Shown one piece after another: positions 1 to 4,705 of a stretch of DNA of 6,157 nt. Within the stretch, counting starts at the first letter, position 1, and each line of letters starts with the position of its first letter. A program made the position numbers and the translations under genes. The stretch lies in NCBI GenBank assembly GCA_937959065.1, contig CALGOI010000279.1, positions 1 through 6,157 of the forward strand, read 5' to 3'. The notes beneath the pieces are model-generated. The model searched no databases and was not told the DNA's origin. It worked only from the letters and a program-made list of their open reading frames with translations. The DNA is from an uncultured Ignavibacteriota bacterium. Lineage in GTDB: Bacteria; Bacteroidota; Ignavibacteria; Tepidaquicellales; Tepidaquicellaceae.

Positions 1-170
1 TCTGTTCCTATGTTCGTATCAACCCATTTTACCAGCGCACCCTGGACGGGAACCCTGTCTTCATTTTCATATACTCTGACCTTTCCTTTTATTGTCTCCT
101 GGGAATATCCATCAGGCATCATCACAGCTGATAAAACTGCCGCCGTGAACATTACTATTATATATTTCAT
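1..170 (-). CDS. TonB-dependent receptor-like protein, N-terminal part (partial)
   Basis: Only the first 56 codons are in the window; the gene continues off the left edge. The ATG at 170-168 is fixed by an excellent ribosome binding site, AAGGAGG (183-177), seven bases upstream. The product starts with a signal peptide (MKYIIVMFTAAVLSAVMM..., likely cleaved near residue 23, around GYSQ). It then enters a segment reading IKGKVRVYENEDRVPVQGA and LVKWVDTNIGT. That pattern (GKV, then a 'pvqGA.V.W..TniGT' strand) is the carboxypeptidase-regulatory-like beta-sandwich found before the plug of many Bacteroidota/Chlorobi TonB-dependent outer-membrane receptors. The barrel itself is not visible, so another surface protein with the same domain remains possible. 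The neighbouring Cys-rich metal-binding genes suggest a metal or metal-complex substrate, which is inference. Confidence 0.7.
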   Translation of the reverse strand, partial: MKYIIVMFTAAVLSAVMMPDGYSQETIKGKVRVYENEDRVPVQGALVKWVDTNIGT

Positions 171-173
171 AAT

Positions 174-183
174 ATTCCTCCTT
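174..183 (-). promoter_or_regulatory. Strong Shine-Dalgarno site of the receptor gene
   Basis: On the minus strand the sequence AAGGAGGAAT lies just upstream of the ATG at 170. It is nearly a full complement of the 16S rRNA anti-SD, so the host uses SD-led initiation for at least some genes. Confidence 0.75.
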
Positions 184-218
184 CAGTTTTGTTTTCCTTA
201 GAATAAATTTCACTATAT

Positions 219-251
219 TAAAACTCCTTCCCAAGAACCTGCTTGGGAAGG
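219..251 (-). terminator. Rho-independent terminator of the YHS-domain gene
   Basis: A perfect 10-bp stem, CCTTCCCAAG (226-235) with CTTGGGAAGG (242-251), encloses a 6-nt loop. On the minus strand it is followed by AGTTTT. It lies 12 bp past the stop codon of the YHS-domain gene and before the start of the receptor gene. The receptor gene is therefore probably transcribed at least partly from its own promoter. The U-tract is short, so termination may be incomplete. Confidence 0.7.
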
Positions 252-263
252 CTGTAATGAAAC

Positions 264-791
264 TTATTCCTCAGAGGAATATTTACTTAAATACTTATCA
301 GGATTGTTTAAAAATTCTTTATCACATCCTTCACAGCAGAAATAATACTTTGTTCCTTCATAAACCAAGGATACTTCTTTTACTGCTGCACCGCCTTCTG
401 TAGGGCATAATATCGTTTCAGTCACATAATCCATCGGCTCCTGCCTGAATTCTGCTACACATCCCTTACAACAAAATTTATATTCTTTTCCCATGTAAGA
501 AAATGTAGCAGGGTTTTCACCAAGCATCTCACCGCTTACAGGGCATTTGTCATCTGTTAATGCAGTTTCATCGCTCATTCCGGAGCTCATCTTCATCGGC
601 TCTTTCTTGAATTCTGTCATTGTATGGCACTCTGTACCGTCACAGCTTCCGCTGCAGCTGCTGCTGCTCTCGCATGATTCACAAATACATGCACTGCTGT
701 TTTTAGGATCATCATTGTAGTTTCCATATGAATAATTGTATAACCCTATTACGGCTATGCCGACTATTAATGATAAAAATAGGTTTTTCAT
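264..791 (-). CDS. Secreted Cys-rich protein with two YHS/TRASH-like metal-binding modules
   Basis: The 175-residue protein has an N-terminal signal peptide or anchor (MKNLFLSLIVGIAVIGLYNY, residues 1-23) with no lipobox Cys. A Ser/Cys-rich stretch follows (C35, C37, C40, C46, C50, C55). Two tandem modules then share the plan C-P-...-[YF]-x-G-x-x-Y-x-F-C-C-x-G-C-x-x-E-F. Module 1 covers residues 83-122 (C83, C107, C108, C111) and module 2 covers 129-167 (C129, C152, C153, C156). This is the YHS/TRASH treble-clef signature seen in heavy-metal sensing, chaperoning and efflux proteins. A metal-binding role in the periplasm or on the outer surface is inferred; the metal cannot be read from the sequence, though copper is plausible. 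No SD precedes the ATG. A TATAAT box (806-801) lies only nine bases upstream of the start, so a very short leader is possible. It is a neighbour of the receptor gene and the Cys/Met-rich gene on the same strand. Confidence 0.8.
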   Translation of the reverse strand: MKNLFLSLIVGIAVIGLYNYSYGNYNDDPKNSSACICESCESSSSCSGSCDGTECHTMTEFKKEPMKMSSGMSDETALTDDKCPVSGEMLGENPATFSYMGKEYKFCCKGCVAEFRQEPMDYVTETILCPTEGGAAVKEVSLVYEGTKYYFCCEGCDKEFLNNPDKYLSKYSSEE

Positions 792-841
792 TTTTTTATA
801 ATTATAATGTTTAGAAATAATTCTTTAAAAATACATCACGC

Positions 842-856
842 TGAAGCCTCGCTTCA
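842..856 (-). terminator. Small hairpin, weak terminator candidate
   Basis: A 6-bp stem, TGAAGC/GCTTCA, with a 3-nt loop lies between the Cys/Met-rich gene and the YHS gene. On the minus strand a T-run (TATTTTT) starts only about ten bases further on, so termination would be weak. It could equally be an RNA-processing or attenuation hairpin. Confidence 0.3.
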
Positions 857-890
857 ACAATTAATAAATAAATGCTTGCTCGAATTATCT

Positions 891-1373
891 CTAAATCCTG
901 AAGTTTGAAACTAATATGATGATTTCACGCCCCTGGGGAACTGTCTCACCCTCTGGTGAAATCTTTGTCGATATGACAATCTGGCTCGGTACGGGCAGCA
1001 TTCCGATAACCTCACCTGATTGTGGTGTTAAGTTGTTTGATACGGTATTCTGAGTTACAGGAATGTATGTCTTTTTATCTGATTCACTTTGGGTGATTGA
1101 ACAACAACAATTGTGAGGATTTACTATATACAGTGTACTCTCCGCGGTGATCTGTCTAAGATAGTTACCTTCTGGAGTCTCACATACATTTTTATGTTCC
1201 TCCTCTTCCATTACACAGCAGCAATCACCACCGTCCATCTCCATTGTATCCATTTTCATACTGCACATTAATTGTGTATATGCCAAGGACACATTCGATA
1301 ATGCCACCGAAAATGCCAACACAAAAGCTATTAAACCTACATAATTCCTGTATTTTCGTAAAAATACCGTCAT
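891..1373 (-). CDS. Small secreted or anchored Cys/Met-rich protein, probably metal-related
   Basis: I chose the ATG at 1373-1371, giving 160 residues. The frame also allows a TTG six bases earlier, but neither start has a clear SD. The N-terminus has basic residues (FLRKYRNY) and then a hydrophobic segment (about residues 11-32), which is a signal peptide or membrane anchor. The mature part begins with a Met/Cys cluster (LMCSMKMDTMEMDGG, then C51-C52-C53 and a run of Glu), followed by C64 and a second triplet in HNCCC (C89-C91). The C-terminal 70 residues lack Cys and end in beta-prone hydrophobics. The layout recalls small Cys-rich proteins encoded beside TonB receptors in Bacteroidota (the HYC_CC_PP type), but I cannot assign it firmly. 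Met/Cys clusters suggest soft-metal binding such as Cu(I). It sits 99 bp upstream of the YHS gene on the same strand, possibly in the same transcript. Confidence 0.7.
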   Translation of the reverse strand: MTVFLRKYRNYVGLIAFVLAFSVALSNVSLAYTQLMCSMKMDTMEMDGGDCCCVMEEEEHKNVCETPEGNYLRQITAESTLYIVNPHNCCCSITQSESDKKTYIPVTQNTVSNNLTPQSGEVIGMLPVPSQIVISTKISPEGETVPQGREIIILVSNFRI

Positions 1374-1407
1374 ATACAAAATTACTACTTTAAATTGGGT
1401 ATTACAA

Positions 1408-1419
1408 TGACATAAGTCA
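1408..1419. promoter_or_regulatory. TGAC-N4-GTCA palindrome, possible CRP/FNR-type operator
   Basis: TGACATAAGTCA is a symmetric dyad with 4-bp arms and a 4-bp centre. It lies 34 bp upstream of the ATG of the Cys/Met-rich gene, where a regulator would act. The half-site spacing resembles CRP/FNR-family operators, but the arms are short and chance occurrence is possible. Confidence 0.3.
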
Positions 1420-1479
1420 CATAACCCCTAAACCCTTCAAATATCACTAATAGTTCCGCAATTTTCATCATTTTTAGAA

Positions 1480-1510
1480 TTGAATTAAATCAAAGTATTT
1501 ACAATATTGT
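1480..1510 (+). promoter_or_regulatory. Candidate promoter of the tRNA gene
   Basis: A TTGAAT (1480-1485) is followed by AT-rich hexamers that could serve as the -10 box: AATATT at 1503-1508 with a 17-bp spacer, or TATTGT at 1505-1510 with 19 bp. This would start transcription about 10-15 nt before the mature tRNA. The match is weak. Confidence 0.3.
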
Positions 1511-1529
1511 ACCCTTGCAGTAATTAGTA

Positions 1530-1602
1530 GGACAGGTAGCTCAGTTGGTAGAGCAACGGCCTGAAAAGCCGTGTGTCGCCGGTTCGATTCCGGCCCTGCC
1601 CA
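1530..1602 (+). tRNA. tRNA-Phe (anticodon GAA)
   Basis: A complete 73-nt cloverleaf folds by eye. The D stem is GCTC/GAGC (1539-1542 with 1551-1554). The anticodon stem is ACGGC/GCCGT (1556-1560 with 1568-1572) with loop CTGAAAA and anticodon GAA at 1563-1565. The T stem is GCCGG/CCGGC (1578-1582 with 1590-1594) with loop TTCGATT, and the discriminator is A1602. The 3' CCA is not encoded. The acceptor stem (1530-1536 with 1595-1601) pairs except at the third position, where A1532 faces C1599. The 3' half of the gene is the probable target of the integrase encoded 165 bp downstream, so the mismatch may reflect replacement of the 3' end by element DNA. Confidence 0.95.
1578..1602 (+). other. 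Predicted attachment site (attL) in the 3' end of tRNA-Phe
   Basis: An intact tyrosine recombinase gene starts 165 bp downstream of the tRNA and reads away from it, which is the usual layout for elements that integrate into the T-arm/acceptor region of a tRNA gene. The exact crossover cannot be placed because no second copy of this sequence occurs in the window. The T-arm and acceptor 3' strand are the usual target by analogy. Confidence 0.5.
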
Positions 1603-1625
1603 CAAAACCCTGGAAAATGGGATAG

Positions 1626-1656
1626 AAAGCCCGTTTGCGAAATGCTTACGGGCTTT
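1626..1656 (+). terminator. Hairpin downstream of tRNA-Phe, probable terminator
   Basis: AAAGCCCGT (1626-1634) pairs with ACGGGCTTT (1648-1656), a perfect 9-bp stem with a 13-nt loop that can form two extra G-C pairs. The T-run is limited to the TTT inside the stem, so the terminator is of modest strength. It would separate the tRNA transcript from the integrase gene. Confidence 0.55.
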
Positions 1657-1668
1657 ACAAAGTCAATG

Positions 1669-1687
1669 ATACTGTAATTTACAGTAT
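1669..1687. promoter_or_regulatory. 19-bp palindrome with extra half-site upstream of the integrase
   Basis: ATACTGTAA-T-TTACAGTAT is a perfect inverted repeat with 9-bp arms. Another CTGTAA half-site lies at 1695-1700, 23 bp after the first one. It sits about 80 bp before the integrase ATG. It may be an operator for the integrase or an arm/accessory site of the recombination region; the sequence does not decide between these. Confidence 0.45.
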
Positions 1688-1728
1688 TGAATATCTGTAA
1701 AATGTAGTACTGATAGGAGTTTTGAAAC

Positions 1729-1750
1729 CAATTAACCAATCAATTAACCA
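1729..1750 (+). repeat. Two direct repeats of CAATTAACCA before the integrase
   Basis: CAATTAACCA occurs at 1729-1738 and again at 1741-1750, a 12-bp period, immediately before the integrase SD. A related CCAATTAAC is present at 4909-4917. Tandem short repeats beside an integrase gene are often arm-type integrase binding sites, which is an inference here. Confidence 0.45.
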
Positions 1751-1752
1751 CT

Positions 1753-1760
1753 AAGGAGGG
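1753..1760 (+). promoter_or_regulatory. Strong Shine-Dalgarno site of the integrase
   Basis: AAGGAGGG lies seven bases before the ATG at 1768 and fixes that start. Confidence 0.8.
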
Positions 1761-1767
1761 TTATATA

Positions 1768-2805
1768 ATGGCAAGCTTACATAAACGATCGGAATCCGGA
1801 TACTGGTACATCCATTTTAAAGATCATAGAGGCAAGCCGGCAAAAGTTTCTACCGGTGAGAAATTAAGATCTAAAGCGGATCAGGTTTTTGATGAATGGA
1901 AAAAAGGTAGAAATAAAACAGCTTCCGGAAATGTCTTTCTATCGGAGATGATCCCTATAGTTCTGAAGTACGTCAAACAGAATCTTCCCAGATCATATAA
2001 CATTTATGAAGAGATCTTAAATCAATTCATGGATCTGATAGGAGATAAACAAGTAAAGTTAATTAGCGTTGTCGATATCGAAGAATATAAAGAGCTGAGA
2101 GGAAAAATGAGATCTCAGAAATATAAGAATAAGCTCATCTCACCAATCACAATAAATAAAGAGGTCCGTACTATAAAAGCTGCCTTCAATAAAGCATTTT
2201 TAAAATGTAAAGTGATCCCGAGTTTTAACCTGGCTGAAGCCGAACAGATCAAGGTACCTAAAAAAAGAGATATCAGAATTTTTGATGAATCTACTTTAGA
2301 TCTGATATCAGGAAACATCAAGACGGAATCCACTCTAAAAGCTTTCATTATTTCCAGATATACCGGTATGCGCTTGAATGAAATTATAAATCTCCAGGTA
2401 ATGGACCTTCAAGACGGTTTTATTCACGTCCGGAATAAACCTGATATCGGATTTTATATTAAAAATGATGAAGAAAGAAAAATACCGATTGCGGATAAAT
2501 TACAGATCTATCTTGATGAATGGTTAGGGCAGCTCACAGCTCCGGAAAGATTCCTGATCTGTAAAGAAGATGGTACCAGGTTTACAAAAGGATATATTTC
2601 AAGGAATTTTACTAAATGGATATCTCAGCTGGATATCGACGGGCATTTTCATATACTGCGGCATACCTGGATAACTGAATTAGGCCGTAAAGGAGTAGAT
2701 TCCGAAACGATTAGATCACTGGCCGGGCACTCTAGCATTAAAACAACTAATCTTTACATGCACAGCGATAATGAAATTAAGAGAAAAGCTGTAAACAAAA
2801 TTTAG
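1768..2805 (+). CDS. Tyrosine recombinase / integrase
   Basis: The 345-residue protein has the full tyrosine-recombinase layout. An N-terminal arm-DNA-binding-like segment (residues 10-50, with WYIHFKDHRGKP and VSTGEK) comes first. A helical SAM-like core-binding domain follows (about 55-155), then the catalytic domain. The catalytic set is complete: R202 in SRYTGMRLNEI, probable K232 in the beta-hairpin, H295 and R298 in HILRHTW, H321 in LAGHSS, and the nucleophile Y330 in TTNLYMHS. Length is normal for phage/island integrases. It should act at the tRNA-Phe 3' end just upstream and catalyse integration and, with a directionality factor, excision. It meets the next gene tail to tail with only five bases between the stop codons. 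No frameshift is seen, so it should be active. Confidence 0.95.
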   Translation: MASLHKRSESGYWYIHFKDHRGKPAKVSTGEKLRSKADQVFDEWKKGRNKTASGNVFLSEMIPIVLKYVKQNLPRSYNIYEEILNQFMDLIGDKQVKLISVVDIEEYKELRGKMRSQKYKNKLISPITINKEVRTIKAAFNKAFLKCKVIPSFNLAEAEQIKVPKKRDIRIFDESTLDLISGNIKTESTLKAFIISRYTGMRLNEIINLQVMDLQDGFIHVRNKPDIGFYIKNDEERKIPIADKLQIYLDEWLGQLTAPERFLICKEDGTRFTKGYISRNFTKWISQLDIDGHFHILRHTWITELGRKGVDSETIRSLAGHSSIKTTNLYMHSDNEIKRKAVNKI

Positions 2806-2810
2806 TTTTA

Positions 2811-3023
2811 TCAGAGATTGTTATCTTCCATCAGTTTTAAATACAAATTCCACAAATCTGTATTCTCCTCTATTATCCCATAGATTGGATCACTACCACC
2901 AATTGTTAGTTCTAAGTATTTATTACCAGGATCTTCTTTTTTGCTCACAATATCAGCCCAAAATCCTGTATGTTTTTGTTTTCCATCATTCCTTATTTTA
3001 CTTAGAATGTCTGAATCATCCAT
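2811..3023 (-). CDS. Small hypothetical protein, unrecognised
   Basis: The 70-residue product (starting MDDSDILSKIRNDGKQKHTG) is soluble and acidic at its C-terminus, with no signal peptide or membrane segment. The middle (FWADIVSKKEDPGNKYLELT) and the end (DPIYGIIEENTDLWNLYLKL) read like a folded alpha/beta protein rather than random translation. No SD precedes the ATG, and the start is AT-rich. I do not recognise a family. It lies between the integrase (convergent) and the HEPN/SecB operon (divergent, sharing the AT-rich spacer), so it could be an element accessory gene. Small size keeps doubt about whether it is real. Confidence 0.5.
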   Translation of the reverse strand: MDDSDILSKIRNDGKQKHTGFWADIVSKKEDPGNKYLELTIGGSDPIYGIIEENTDLWNLYLKLMEDNNL

Positions 3024-3293
3024 TTTTAGTTTATTTTTAAAGATTTATTGAAAGTGATTTAATTTTACATTATAACTTAAAAAGAGTATATTAGACAAGC
3101 AACTTTTAAATAAATTAGTTGTTTTATGTTAAGCATACGGATTAGAATTATTGAGATTTATAGTGTAAATGATAAGATAATATTTTTATGATTAATTCAT
3201 CCCAAAAATCTTCATTCCAATTCTTCTTTATTTTTAAAAAAATCTCAATAAATGCAATTTTGTTAATTTTTTAAAGATTTTTATTTCTTGTTA

Positions 3294-3323
3294 TTTGATA
3301 TATATACTTGAAATTTAAATTTG
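3294..3323 (+). promoter_or_regulatory. Candidate Bacteroidota-type promoter of the HEPN-SecB operon
   Basis: TTTG (3294-3297) is followed after 18 bases by TAAATTTG (3316-3323), matching the Bacteroidota -33 TTTG / -7 TAnnTTTG consensus, with a slightly short spacer. Transcription would start near 3330, at the edge of the dyad at 3331-3368. In such AT-rich DNA the match could be fortuitous. Confidence 0.4.
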
Positions 3324-3330
3324 AATTATA

Positions 3331-3368
3331 AATATTGATGTCACTTTTCAAACTGACAAATCAATATT
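3331..3368 (+). promoter_or_regulatory. Inverted repeat before the HEPN gene: operator or 5'-leader hairpin
   Basis: AATATTGAT (3331-3339) is mirrored by ATCAATATT (3360-3368). Inside it GTCA (3340-3343) pairs with TGAC (3354-3357). This gives a 13-bp stem with a 2-nt bulge and a 10-nt loop. The right arm ends nine bases before the TTG start. It could be an operator for autoregulation, as in toxin-antitoxin operons, or an RNA hairpin that limits access to the weak start codon. Confidence 0.5.
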
Positions 3369-3376
3369 GTTAATTA

Positions 3377-3793
3377 TTGGATAGCAATTTTAAAAAAAAA
3401 TCTGAATCCAATTTAATAGCTGCAAATCATCTTAAAGGTACTCAAATAAAATGTTATTCAGCTGCCGTTCATTGTAGTTATTATTCTGTTGTTCAAGCAA
3501 TTTTACATATTCTAATTCATCTTAAGCATAGAACAATGGAAAGTTTAACAACTGAATCTAATAAACTGAACCAAGGATTTCACGAAACTATTTCTAAGAA
3601 TATTCGAAAAGAGTATAGTGAAACAGTTAACAAAGAAAAAGCTAGTGCATTTTTTATTTCTGTAAGTGAGTTAAAAGGTGCCCGTGCAAATGCTGATTAC
3701 GAAGATATTGATTTTAACCCTACAGACGCAAACTTAGTATTTGGCAGAGCACAAAATTTAATTAAAGAATTAAAGGAAGTATTTAAATACTAA
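3377..3793 (+). CDS. HEPN-superfamily protein, candidate toxin of a TAC-like operon
   Basis: The 138-residue, all-helical protein starts at a TTG. An in-frame TAA lies six bases upstream and the first ATG is codon 54, inside the fold, so TTG is the only sensible start; there is no SD. The HEPN signature is visible: an N-terminal helix (FKKKSESNLIAANHL), the core helix with SAAVHCSYYSVVQAIL (residues 28-43), and the C-terminal helix with ELKGARANADYED (98-110). Many HEPN proteins are RNases with an R-x4-6-H motif, but here the position reads R103-ANAD-Y108 and the His is missing. Nuclease activity is therefore uncertain. It is the first gene of a tight operon (two bases before the next ATG) ending in a SecB-like chaperone, which is the toxin position in TAC systems. 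A non-catalytic partner or antitoxin role is the main alternative. Confidence 0.7.
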   Translation: MDSNFKKKSESNLIAANHLKGTQIKCYSAAVHCSYYSVVQAILHILIHLKHRTMESLTTESNKLNQGFHETISKNIRKEYSETVNKEKASAFFISVSELKGARANADYEDIDFNPTDANLVFGRAQNLIKELKEVFKY

Positions 3794-3795
3794 TT

Positions 3796-4230
3796 ATGGA
3801 AAAAGAAACATTAAATTTTCTTGACAAACAATTACATGATTTATCTAATAAATTTAAAGATGCTATTTTTAAGATAGAGTATAATAATAGAGCTGAGGTA
3901 TACTTTGTAGAAGTGTTTCCTGATTCATTATTATCAGATGAGAATTTTGTACAAGAAATATTAAGAATAACCACTGAATTTTTAGATGATGAATATAAAG
4001 GGATGCTTAGTTTTGTAAATAGTGAAAGTCTTTACAAAATCAAGGAACCTATTAAAACTATTAAGTATGAAAATCTGATTATTTGTCATTCTGAAAAGAT
4101 AAAGTATGTTGAAAAGGAAATCATGGAAACAGGATTTTTTGTAAAATCAATTGATGAGGAGTTAAATATGTATAATGACCCAGTCTCATTTATTAAAGAT
4201 TCTTATAAAGATAATGCTATTGCCGCGTAA
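3796..4230 (+). CDS. Unrecognised acidic protein between HEPN and SecB-like genes, candidate antitoxin
   Basis: The 144-residue soluble protein has no signal peptide or membrane segment, and I cannot name its family with confidence. An amphipathic N-terminal helix (MEKETLNFLDKQLHDLSNKF) leads into an alpha/beta segment around residues 28-72 (EVYFVEVFPDSLLSDENFVQ, later MLSFVNSESLYKI). A C-terminal third ends in DPVSFIKDSYKDNAIAA. It begins two bases after the HEPN stop codon and its stop TAA shares a base with the next ATG (TAATG), so all three genes should be made from one mRNA with coupled translation. An AAAGGAAG stretch lies too far upstream to act as a normal SD. By position it corresponds to the antitoxin of TAC operons, whose C-terminal tail needs the chaperone. 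That role is inference and no DNA-binding motif is evident. Confidence 0.65.
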   Translation: MEKETLNFLDKQLHDLSNKFKDAIFKIEYNNRAEVYFVEVFPDSLLSDENFVQEILRITTEFLDDEYKGMLSFVNSESLYKIKEPIKTIKYENLIICHSEKIKYVEKEIMETGFFVKSIDEELNMYNDPVSFIKDSYKDNAIAA

Positions 4231-4676
4231 TGGAATCAGAAAACGAAGGTATTAAAATTATAAATATTTTTTTAAGTAAATTGTCTTTTACAAGAAACAC
4301 TGATAATGTTGTTGTAAATAGCTCAGAGACAATGGATTTCGATATAAAGGTAAGAGACGAAGAAAAAGGAGATCTGCTATTTATTTATTTAAATGTTGTT
4401 GCAAAATCTTCTAAAGAGAGCGAAATACAATTTAAATGCGAGGTTGAATATACAGGGCACTATCAAATTATTGGAGAAGATAAGCCTCATTATTATCAGG
4501 ATTTTATTGATATAAGTGCACCGGCAATGATTTATCCATATGTTAGAGAAGAAATTGCACTAATTACTTTAAAATCCATTGGTAGATCATTAATGTTAAA
4601 ACCATTCAATTTTATTTCTTTTGCTAATCAAGTTAAAGAGAAGAAAGAGAAATACAGTGTTTCTCCTAAAAAATAA
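4230..4676 (+). CDS. SecB-like chaperone
   Basis: The 148-residue protein matches the SecB fold and length (E. coli SecB is 155). Residues 8-20 (KIINIFLSKLSFT) correspond to SecB's first strand (the 'IqriYtKDiSFE' region), followed by beta strands 34-85. APAMIYPYVREEIALIT (97-113) aligns with SecB's 'CPNILFPYAREcItsmv', and LMLKPFNFISFANQ (121-134) aligns with its 'LnLaPvNFdalf'. It is divergent from housekeeping SecB and ends in a basic tail (KEKKEKYSVSPKK). SecB proteins form tetramers that hold unfolded clients. Solitary SecB-like proteins next to toxin-antitoxin genes act as antitoxin-specific chaperones in TAC systems such as M. tuberculosis HigBA-SecB and phage-defence CmdTAC. It is the third gene of the operon, overlapping the previous stop by one base, and is followed at once by a terminator, supporting a complete three-gene unit. 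Confidence 0.85.
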   Translation: MESENEGIKIINIFLSKLSFTRNTDNVVVNSSETMDFDIKVRDEEKGDLLFIYLNVVAKSSKESEIQFKCEVEYTGHYQIIGEDKPHYYQDFIDISAPAMIYPYVREEIALITLKSIGRSLMLKPFNFISFANQVKEKKEKYSVSPKK

Positions 4677-4705
4677 CATCATAAGGCATAGGATGTTGTT
4701 TTTTT
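4668..4705 (+). terminator. Rho-independent terminator of the HEPN-SecB operon
   Basis: AACATC (4675-4680) pairs with GATGTT (4692-4697) around an 11-nt loop. An upstream A-run and downstream GTTTTTTT (4698-4705) extend the pairing and give a seven-base U-tract. The stem begins inside the TAA stop codon of the SecB-like gene. It ends the operon cleanly. Confidence 0.75.

Larger units (their letters stand above)
3024..3376. other. AT-rich divergent intergenic spacer
   Basis: No gene is seen in these 353 bases. The region is much richer in A/T than the flanking genes. It holds a 12-bp inverted repeat with a wide spacer (TTATTGAGATTT at 3148-3159, AAATCTCAATAA at 3240-3251), a short hairpin near 3102-3125, a candidate promoter (3294-3323) and a strong dyad (3331-3368) just before the HEPN gene. 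It probably carries the divergent promoters of the small minus-strand gene and the plus-strand operon. Confidence 0.6.

Noticed and set aside
10..201. 63-residue plus-strand reading frame
   Set aside because: It lies opposite the receptor gene start, which has a signal peptide and a strong SD; this frame has neither support nor a recognisable product.
1524..1739. 71-residue minus-strand reading frame over the tRNA
   Set aside because: It is the antisense of the tRNA-Phe gene and its downstream hairpin; such frames are a common artefact.
2115..2348. 77-residue minus-strand reading frame
   Set aside because: It lies wholly inside the well-supported integrase gene.
3783..3974. 63-residue minus-strand reading frame
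   Set aside because: It overlaps the start of the middle gene of the HEPN-SecB operon and has no SD or family features; an antisense antitoxin would be speculation.
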